From: an uncultured Oscillospiraceae bacterium
GTDB lineage: Bacteria > Bacillota > Clostridia > Oscillospirales > Ruminococcaceae
DNA length: 54,289 nucleotides
NCBI GenBank assembly: GCA_900539695.1
Contig: UQDG01000016.1
Span: forward strand, 1 to 54,289
Reading direction: 5' to 3'
Shown here: one piece after another, positions 49,194 to 54,289 of the stretch
How positions within the stretch are numbered: position 1 is the stretch's first letter
Layout of the letters: each line of letters starts with the position of its first letter
Made by a program: the position numbers and the translations under genes
Notes under the pieces: model-generated
Database searches by the model: none
What the model saw: only the letters and a program-made list of their open reading frames with translations
Told to the model about the DNA's origin: nothing

Positions 49194-49953
49194 CCTGCAA
49201 CGCCTGTGCCGGATCATAGCGCAGCCCTTTGTGCAAAATTTCAAAATGCAGGTGCGGGCCGGTGGCGTTGCCGGTCTCGCCCACAACGCCCAGCACCTGC
49301 CCCGCCGTGACCACCGCCCCAGTGCTGACGAAGAGATACTGCATGTGGGCGTAAAGGGTCTCGTCACCGTCCGCGTGCAAAATGCGCAGGTAGTTGCCAT
49401 AGCTGGCATGCTTGCCCGCTACACGCACTACGCCGTCTGCTGCGGCCAGCACCGGCGTGCCGGTAGCAGCAGCCAGGTCATGCCCCAAATGGAAGTCCGT
49501 TCCCCCACCGCCCATGGGGTCGGTGCGCCAGCCGTAGCCGGAGGTACGGGTACAGGAACCGCCGGGCAGCGGGAACAGCAGCGGGAATTTTGGCGTGTAA
49601 CTTTCCTCACGCGCGTTGGCGGGAAGCTGGGGTTTGCGGCGGGGCTGGCGGGCTGTTTCCGACGTTGCGGGCAGAGCCTGGGCGATGGCAGCGGCGGCTT
49701 TCTCTGTAAATTTAGAGAAGTAACGCTCTGTGCTCAGGAAAAAATCCTGCTCCGGCTGCATAGCCTGGGCAAAGGTGCGGCGCAGTTCCGGGTAAAACGG
49801 CAGGCCCATCATCCGTGCGGCCAGCGCCACCAGCAGCACCACCGTACAAAAAAGCATCTGCCCCCACAGCAGTGTGTCTCCCCCGTTTTCACAGGCTGGA
49901 CGCGGGGGCGGCGGTTTCTGGTTTTCGCTTTGCGGTGCGGCATTTTCCCACAT
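49183..49953 (-). CDS. spoIVFA: M23 peptidase-family membrane protein, SpoIVFA-like
   Basis: A 256-residue protein with a proline-rich cytoplasmic tail, one transmembrane helix (about 29-47) and a C-terminal LytM/M23 domain (about 135-256). Zinc ligands appear intact: H-L-G-H-D (first His and Asp), L-Y-A-H-M and G-P-H-L-H-F. In Bacillus SpoIVFA tethers SpoIVFB and carries a degenerate M23 fold; here the site could be active. ATG at 49953 is eight bases after AAGGAGG; a GTG three codons upstream is too near that site. An exact sigma-E -10 box is upstream. Confidence 0.82.
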   Translation of the reverse strand: MWENAAPQSENQKPPPPRPACENGGDTLLWGQMLFCTVVLLVALAARMMGLPFYPELRRTFAQAMQPEQDFFLSTERYFSKFTEKAAAAIAQALPATSETARQPRRKPQLPANAREESYTPKFPLLFPLPGGSCTRTSGYGWRTDPMGGGGTDFHLGHDLAAATGTPVLAAADGVVRVAGKHASYGNYLRILHADGDETLYAHMQYLFVSTGAVVTAGQVLGVVGETGNATGPHLHFEILHKGLRYDPAQALQDAA

Positions 49954-49975
49954 GGTCCCCACCTCCTTTTACCAG

Positions 49976-50002
49976 ATTGTATGCAGGCGGGGAGCCAAAT
50001 AG
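49976..50002 (-). promoter_or_regulatory. Candidate sigma-E promoter of spoIVFA-spoIVFB
   Basis: On the minus strand CATACAAT (49976-49983) matches the sigma-E -10 consensus exactly; a weak -35-like CTATTT lies 13 bases upstream (49997-50002). Confidence 0.55.
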
Positions 50003-50074
50003 AGCAGCAATACAAAAGCAGCGGGAGTCCATGCGTTAGGCACAAACTCTCGCCGCCGTTTTACGTTTTACAGA

Positions 50075-50455
50075 TTATACGCCCAGGGCTTTGCGCAGCA
50101 TTTCCAGGCGCTCATCCAGCAGCTTCTGGGGCTTGGTGAACAGGCCAAGGCCGTCCACGTCCAGCGTGCACTCCAAACTGGTAGAGTCGCCGCCGCCCAT
50201 CAGGATGGCGGTAAAGGTGCCGTTGATCTTGCCTTTGCGGAAGTTGCAGCTGAGGTGGCGGGCCTTATCCTTGCGGGTAAAAACGATTTCGGTCGTGCCG
50301 CCGTCGGTGTTATGCTCGACGCCTTTCAGGCCGTCGTCACTCTCCTCGTACTCACTCACATCGCTGCGCCAGTGGTTCAGGGTGGGCTTGGTCAGGTAAA
50401 GCCACACCTTGTTGGGGTCGCAGCTGTAATTGGCGGTCACTACACAGGTTTTCAT
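50075..50455 (-). CDS. SRPBCC-fold (START-like) protein
   Basis: A 126-residue soluble protein. The N-terminus V-V-T-A-N-Y-S-C-D-P-N-K-V-W-L-Y-L-T-K-P-T-L-N-H-W-R-S-D resembles the first strand and helix of the SRPBCC/polyketide-cyclase fold, and the helix at the end (R-L-E-M-L-R-K-A-L) fits the closing helix. The ligand is unknown. It lies 15 bases after ppk1 and is probably co-transcribed with it. Confidence 0.65.
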   Translation of the reverse strand: MKTCVVTANYSCDPNKVWLYLTKPTLNHWRSDVSEYEESDDGLKGVEHNTDGGTTEIVFTRKDKARHLSCNFRKGKINGTFTAILMGGGDSTSLECTLDVDGLGLFTKPQKLLDERLEMLRKALGV

Positions 50456-50470
50456 ACTTTTGGGTTCTCC

Positions 50471-52681
50471 TTACTTTTTGTTACGGCCAAAGAGATTTTG
50501 CAAAAGGCCGGTTTTGGCTGGGCGCAGGGCGGCGGCCTTGCGGGCACGCACAGCGGGTTGGGCTGCGGCGGCCGCACGTTTAGCCACGGGCTTTACGGCG
50601 GGGGCAGACTTTTCGGCGGCCTGCTCAAAGCCGTTCTGGAAATAGCCGAACATGGCCATCTGGCTGTCCACCGGCGGCTGGCCCGGGGCGGGCTTGACCT
50701 TGGTGTAGGTGCCGTCCGGCTGCATTTCCCGCGCGTTGACGGTATCCCGCAGCTGCAAGTCCAAAATGCCGCGCAGCTTTTTGGCGATAGCCGGGTCGTC
50801 CACCCGCACGCCGACTTCGACGCGGCGCTCGGTGTTGCGGGTCAGGAAGTCGCCGGAAGCGATGTAGATGCGCATATTCTCGCCGCTGCCGAAGCAGTAG
50901 ATACGGGAGTGTTCCAGGTAACGGCCCACCAGGCTGCGGATGTGCACATTTTCGGTGCGGCCGGGCACGCCGGCGCGCACGCAGCAGATTCCGCGGACGA
51001 TCATGTCTACACGCACCCCGGCGCAGCTGGCTTCGCTGATCTTATCAATGATCTGCGGGTCGTTGATGGAGTTGTTTTTGAGGATCATCGAGGCAGGCTT
51101 GCCCTGCATGGCCAGTGCAATCTGGCGGTCCATCTCCTCCAGCAGCACACTCTTGAAGCGCAGCGGCGCTACCAGCATGGTGTCGGCTTCGCTGGTCAGA
51201 CGCTGCAGAGCCATGTTGTTGAACACGGCGCTGGCTTCCTCGCCGATTTCCTGGCGGGTGGTAATGAAGGACAGATCAGTGTACAGCTCGCTGGTCTTCT
51301 CGTTATAGTTGCCGGTGCCGATCTGTGTCAAGTATTTGTACTTGCCATCCTTGCGGCTGGTGATGAGCGTCAGTTTGGAATGGACCTTGTAATCGTCAAA
51401 GCCGTAGAATACCGTGCAGCCGGCATCCTCCAGTTGTTTGGACCAGTCGATGTTGTTCTGCTCGTCAAAGCGGGCGCGCAGCTCGACCATGGCCACGACT
51501 TCCTTGCCGTTTTCTGCAGCGGCAATCAGCGCATTGACGATCTGAGAGTCGCTGGCCATGCGGTACAGCGTCATTTTAATGGAGACGACGTCCGGGTCCG
51601 CCGCAGCGCGCAGCAGCATGCGGATGAACGGGCGGATGCTCTGGTACGGGTAGGCCAGCAGCACATCGTGCTTGCGGACCTCGGTGTACAGGTCGTACCC
51701 TGCCGGGGCCTGCATGGGCTTGGCCGGCGGGTAGAACATGGCGTTGTGGCTGCCGTCGCCGGAGATGCGGCCGGCCAGTTTGAACAGGCAGCCGGTATCC
51801 AGCGGCGAGGTCTGGGCATAGCAGCGATCCGCCGGGACGACCAGCTTCTCCCGCAGGAACTTGACGATCTCCTGCGGAGCGTCCGGCCAGAACTGCAGGC
51901 GCACAGCTGCCAGCTTGCGGCGCTTTTTCAGCAGGTCGCTCATGACATCGCGGAAGTCTATGTCGTGGTCCATCATGCCCTCGTCCACGGTAATATCCGC
52001 ATTGCGGGTCACGCGGAAGAGGCACTGCTTCTGCACGCTGCTGCCTGCAAAGATGGTAGCGGCATAGTGGGCGACCAGCTCCTCCACGAAGGCAAAGCAG
52101 GTCTCCTCGCCGTCCTTGATGAAAAGCACGCGCTCAAACTGGCTGCTGACGGGCACGATGCCGTAGCAAACGCCGTCGTTTTTGCTGCGCAGCTGGGCCA
52201 TGTAGTAAATATCTTTGTTGTTCAAAAACGGGAACGGATGGCGGGAATCCACGATCTGCGGGCTGAGCAGCGGCAGGAGCTCGCGCTGGAAATAAGCTTT
52301 CCAGAAATGCTCCTGCTGCTTGCTGAGCTTGGTAAAGTCCACCTTGCGGTAGCCCTCCTGCGCCAGAGCAGTGACAAGATGCTGGAAGTATTTGTCGCAC
52401 TTTGCCTGCAGCTCGGCCACGCGGGGCGTGATAGCAGCAATCTGCTCCGCCGCCGTCATGTGGGTGACGTTATCGGTCTTGTTGTTTTTCACCAGCGTCT
52501 GGTCGTACAGCGAGCCGACGCGGACCATGAAGAACTCGTCCATATTGCTGCCGAAGATGGCGGCAAATTTTAGGCGCTCGCCCAGGGGCACGGTTTTTTC
52601 TTTGGCCAACGCCAGCACGCGGCTGTCGAAGTCCAGCCAGCTCAGCTCACGGTTGATAAAGATGCTCTCGGACTTTTCCAA
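50471..52681 (-). CDS. ppk1: Polyphosphate kinase 1
   Basis: A 736-residue enzyme that makes polyphosphate from ATP. The N-domain begins F-I-N-R-E-L-S-W-L-D-F-D-S-R-V (9-23), diagnostic of Ppk1. The catalytic region has H-D-V-L-L-A-Y-P-Y-Q-S and V-H-S-K-L-T-L-I (phospho-acceptor His), and I-G-T-G-N-Y-N-E-K-T-S. The last ~60 residues are an Ala/Lys/Arg-rich extension beyond the usual ~690, probably disordered. ATG follows GGGAGGAATCACC. Confidence 0.96.
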   Translation of the reverse strand: MEKSESIFINRELSWLDFDSRVLALAKEKTVPLGERLKFAAIFGSNMDEFFMVRVGSLYDQTLVKNNKTDNVTHMTAAEQIAAITPRVAELQAKCDKYFQHLVTALAQEGYRKVDFTKLSKQQEHFWKAYFQRELLPLLSPQIVDSRHPFPFLNNKDIYYMAQLRSKNDGVCYGIVPVSSQFERVLFIKDGEETCFAFVEELVAHYAATIFAGSSVQKQCLFRVTRNADITVDEGMMDHDIDFRDVMSDLLKKRRKLAAVRLQFWPDAPQEIVKFLREKLVVPADRCYAQTSPLDTGCLFKLAGRISGDGSHNAMFYPPAKPMQAPAGYDLYTEVRKHDVLLAYPYQSIRPFIRMLLRAAADPDVVSIKMTLYRMASDSQIVNALIAAAENGKEVVAMVELRARFDEQNNIDWSKQLEDAGCTVFYGFDDYKVHSKLTLITSRKDGKYKYLTQIGTGNYNEKTSELYTDLSFITTRQEIGEEASAVFNNMALQRLTSEADTMLVAPLRFKSVLLEEMDRQIALAMQGKPASMILKNNSINDPQIIDKISEASCAGVRVDMIVRGICCVRAGVPGRTENVHIRSLVGRYLEHSRIYCFGSGENMRIYIASGDFLTRNTERRVEVGVRVDDPAIAKKLRGILDLQLRDTVNAREMQPDGTYTKVKPAPGQPPVDSQMAMFGYFQNGFEQAAEKSAPAVKPVAKRAAAAAQPAVRARKAAALRPAKTGLLQNLFGRNKK

Positions 52682-52697
52682 GGTGATTCCTCCCTAT

Positions 52698-53090
52698 TTA
52701 TGGTGCCTTTTCGGCGGGCGTTCCCGTCTGTGCCAGGCCTGCCCATTTTTCTGTCATTTGCTCTGATATACCGGGGACATTGGCCACATCCTGCAGCGCC
52801 GCAAAGGGGCCGTGCTCTTCCCGGTAGGCAATGATGGCTGCCGCTTTGGCCGGGCCGATGCCGGGCAGGGTCTGCAAGGTTTCGGCATCGGCGGTGTTCA
52901 GGTCCACCAGCTGTGTCGGCGCACTCTCGGCGGCGGCTTCCGTCTGCGGCAGTGCTGGCATATACGCGACTGGTGTGCCGGGCTGCCAGATCGGGGCAAT
53001 CAAGAATAACGCGCCCCATACAATGCCTGCCAGCACCGCCAGTGTGGCCAAAAACAGCAGTACTTTTCGGTTAGGCTGCTGTTTTTGCAT
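52698..53090 (-). CDS. ComEA-like helix-hairpin-helix protein
   Basis: A 130-residue protein with a signal anchor (about residues 10-32), a short Pro/Ala/Thr linker and a double helix-hairpin-helix domain (about 62-118: D-L-N-T-A-D-A-E-T-L-Q-T-L-P-G-I-G-P-A-K-A). That is the ComEA DNA-receptor pattern for competence, though many short anaerobe members have no proven uptake role. No SLBB domain is present, unlike the longer Firmicutes ComEA proteins. ATG at 53090 follows GGGGGAAA. It lies 16 bases before ppk1. Confidence 0.82.
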   Translation of the reverse strand: MQKQQPNRKVLLFLATLAVLAGIVWGALFLIAPIWQPGTPVAYMPALPQTEAAAESAPTQLVDLNTADAETLQTLPGIGPAKAAAIIAYREEHGPFAALQDVANVPGISEQMTEKWAGLAQTGTPAEKAP

Positions 53091-53121
53091 ACATTTCCCC
53101 CACGGTACTGTAATTTTATTT

Positions 53122-53150
53122 ATTATAGCATACTGTACAGATAATTGCAC
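53122..53150 (-). promoter_or_regulatory. Promoter of the comEA-like/ppk1 unit
   Basis: Extended -10 TGCTATAAT (-10 at 53122-53127) on the minus strand with a weak -35 GTGCAA at 53145-53150, spacer 17. Confidence 0.5.
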
Positions 53151-53188
53151 TTGAATTTCGCAGGTTTTACATAAATTATACGATTTTA

Positions 53189-53443
53189 TCAGTGGCGGTG
53201 CAGGTCGGCATCCGGGTCAGGCTCCACCATCACGGCATCCGTGCCAATGGTTTTGATGCTCTGCCACGGGATCACAAGGTCGTCGTCGCTGCCCAACAGC
53301 CCCAGGCAGCGGCTGCGACCATGCAGCACCACAGCGGTAAGGCGGGCAGATTTTTCCTCAAACTCAATATCATCGATGCGGCCCAGGTTTTCGCCATTGG
53401 AAAGGCGTATCACATCCTTCCGGGCCAGGTCACGCAGCGTCAT
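53189..53443 (-). CDS. YlmC/YmxH-family sporulation protein (PRC-barrel)
   Basis: An 84-residue PRC-barrel protein. The N-terminus L-R-D-L-A-R-K-D-V-I-R-L-S-N-G-E-N-L-G-R-I-D-D-I-E-F is the YlmC/YmxH signature, followed by D-D-D-L-V-I-P-W-Q-S-I-K-T-I-G. Members are linked to sporulation, with unknown role. A CATACAAT box 40 bases upstream suggests sigma-E control. It ends 38 bases before the comEA-like promoter. Confidence 0.85.
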   Translation of the reverse strand: MTLRDLARKDVIRLSNGENLGRIDDIEFEEKSARLTAVVLHGRSRCLGLLGSDDDLVIPWQSIKTIGTDAVMVEPDPDADLHRH

Positions 53444-53482
53444 GGTCCACTCCCCCTTTGGTGTGCGATTTTTCGCCGCTTT

Positions 53483-53490
53483 ATTGTATG
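53483..53490 (-). promoter_or_regulatory. Candidate sigma-E -10 box
   Basis: CATACAAT on the minus strand, an exact match to the sigma-E -10 consensus, 40 bases ahead of the YlmC/YmxH gene. No convincing -35 is seen. Confidence 0.45.
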
Positions 53491-53511
53491 CGGTAAGGGT
53501 GGAATTGTTTC

Positions 53512-53541
53512 TTGGACAAATCGGTGAATTTATGGTATACT
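53512..53541 (+). promoter_or_regulatory. Promoter of the HAD gene
   Basis: TTGGAC (53512-53517), 18 bases, extended -10 TGGTATACT (-10 at 53536-53541). Confidence 0.65.
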
Positions 53542-53595
53542 GATATACTTAGAAACCAAGTAAGGAATCAATACTTCTCTTTTGCGGAGGGTTTT

Positions 53596-54207
53596 ATGTA
53601 TAAAAATATTATTTTTGATTTCGGCGGCGTGGTCGTGCAATTCAATCCCAAAGATTTTCTGATGGACCACTTTATGAACAAACGCGCCGAGGAAATTGTG
53701 TACGAGCTGACCTTTGGCAGCCAGGAGTGGCAGGACCTGGACCGCGGCACCATCACCCGTGAAGAGGGCAACGCTGCGATGCTGGAAAACGCCGCCCGCG
53801 TCAACCGCGTATTTGAGGTGCAGACCGTCATCGACGAGTGGCCCACCATCCTGCGCACGAAGGAATCCACTGTGCACACCATGCAAAAGCTGAAAGCCGC
53901 CGGATACCGCCTGTACTACCTGACCAACATCCCAGCGGATATTATGGACGAGCTGCGCCAGAGGGAATGGTTCTCACTGTTTGACGGCGGTGTTGCCTCC
54001 TGTGAGGTGCACCTGTGCAAGCCGGAACCGGCCATCTATACCACCCTGATGCAGACCTGCAACCTGGCGTATGACGAGTCGATCTTCATCGATGACAATA
54101 AGGTCAACGCCCAGGCCGCCTACAACCTGGGCATCACCGGCATCCTGTACAAGAACCCCAAGTCTTTTGAACGTGCCCTGCGTGCCTGCGGCATTGAGCT
54201 TGACTAA
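53596..54207 (+). CDS. HAD-superfamily phosphatase
   Basis: A 203-residue HAD-IA type hydrolase of the YihX/epoxide-hydrolase-N-terminal-like branch. The nucleophile motif is I-I-F-D-F-G-G-V-V (4-12); motif II is Y-L-T-N-I-P (about 108-113); the Lys is in K-P-E-P-A-I-Y (about 141-147); and motif IV is F-I-D-D-N-K-V-N (about 163-170). An alpha-helical cap lies between motifs I and II. The acid residue two after the nucleophile is Gly, as is common in this branch. Substrate unknown. ATG at 53596 follows GGAGGGTTTT. Confidence 0.87.
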   Translation: MYKNIIFDFGGVVVQFNPKDFLMDHFMNKRAEEIVYELTFGSQEWQDLDRGTITREEGNAAMLENAARVNRVFEVQTVIDEWPTILRTKESTVHTMQKLKAAGYRLYYLTNIPADIMDELRQREWFSLFDGGVASCEVHLCKPEPAIYTTLMQTCNLAYDESIFIDDNKVNAQAAYNLGITGILYKNPKSFERALRACGIELD

Positions 54208-54210
54208 ACC

Positions 54211-54286
54211 TTAGGCAACACCGCACAATTCCCACCTTACGGCTTAAGCACCGCTTCGGCGGCTGCGGCACGGCATCTGCGTTGCC
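54211..54286. repeat. Probable dispersed palindromic element, cut by window end
   Basis: A 76-base non-coding segment bounded by inverted TTAGGCAAC (54211-54219) and GTTGCCAAA (from 54281). It contains an inner CCGC-TTCG-GCGG hairpin. The composition and end symmetry suggest a REP/MITE-like repeat or the end of an insertion element running out of the window. Confidence 0.45.
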
Positions 54287-54289
54287 AAA

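Overview
The window reads as a chromosomal segment of a high-GC (by eye about 58-60% G+C), low-mobility Firmicute of class Clostridia, most likely an Oscillospirales/Ruminococcaceae-type gut anaerobe. The reasons are: Bacillus/Clostridium gene order throughout; strong AGGAGG ribosome sites; sigma-A promoters of TTGACA-N17-TATAAT type; a lysine riboswitch and a tyrosine T-box; a Clostridia-type sipL gene; and a large set of endospore genes (spoIIGA, sigE, sigG, spoIVA, sipL, spoVM, bofA, spoIVFA/spoIVFB, yqfC/yqfD, a ylbJ-type gene, a spoIIM-like gene). Genus cannot be fixed from the sequence alone.

Layout. 1-2.3 kb (minus strand): a YjdF-like membrane protein, a small Cys-rich protein and a YlbJ/SpoVV-type membrane protein. 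2.3-10.1 kb (plus): the yqfC-yqfD / phoH-ybeY-dgkA-era-(yqzL-like)-recO block followed by mutS2. 10.3-13.6 kb: an unrecognised protein, a TetR regulator and a divergent radical SAM protein with a Cys-rich tail. 13.7-16.8 kb: spoIIGA-sigE and sigG, with an opposite-strand membrane-anchored protein wedged between the two sigma genes. 16.8-21.7 kb (minus): a lysine-riboswitch operon asd-dapA-dapB-capA-ACT. 21.7-27.1 kb (plus): queA, an AT-rich insertion carrying a PD-(D/E)XK nuclease-like gene, then tgt-yajC-yrzE-like-spoIIM-like. 27-28.7 kb (minus): a Xer recombinase with an 11-6-11 bp palindrome in its leader, and rnpB (RNase P RNA). 28.7-32.4 kb (minus): spore-envelope cluster spoVM, sipL, spoIVA, yaaL, bofA. 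32.5-44.6 kb (minus): the conserved yicC-remA-gmk-priA-def-fmt-rsmB-rlmN-prpC-prkC-rsgA-thiN operon ending in spoVM. 44.7-54.3 kb: sseB-like, radA, T-box-controlled tyrS, spoIVFB/spoIVFA, an SRPBCC protein, ppk1, a ComEA-like protein, a YlmC/YmxH protein, a HAD phosphatase, and the start of a probable dispersed repeat at the right edge.

How it works together. Housekeeping blocks (ribosome maturation by Era/YbeY/RsgA/RlmN/RsmB, translation start by Fmt/Def, DNA repair by RecO/RadA/MutS2/PriA) are interleaved with genes for early and late sporulation. Lysine and diaminopimelate synthesis is controlled by lysine-sensing RNA; tyrosyl-tRNA synthetase is controlled by uncharged tRNA-Tyr. There is no rRNA, tRNA, CRISPR array or intact transposon. 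The most notable items are a 22-codon spoVM, a SpoIIGA frame whose only well-placed start is ATA, the dif-like palindrome ahead of xerD, perfect palindromes between the TetR and radical SAM genes, and the AT-rich island between queA and tgt.
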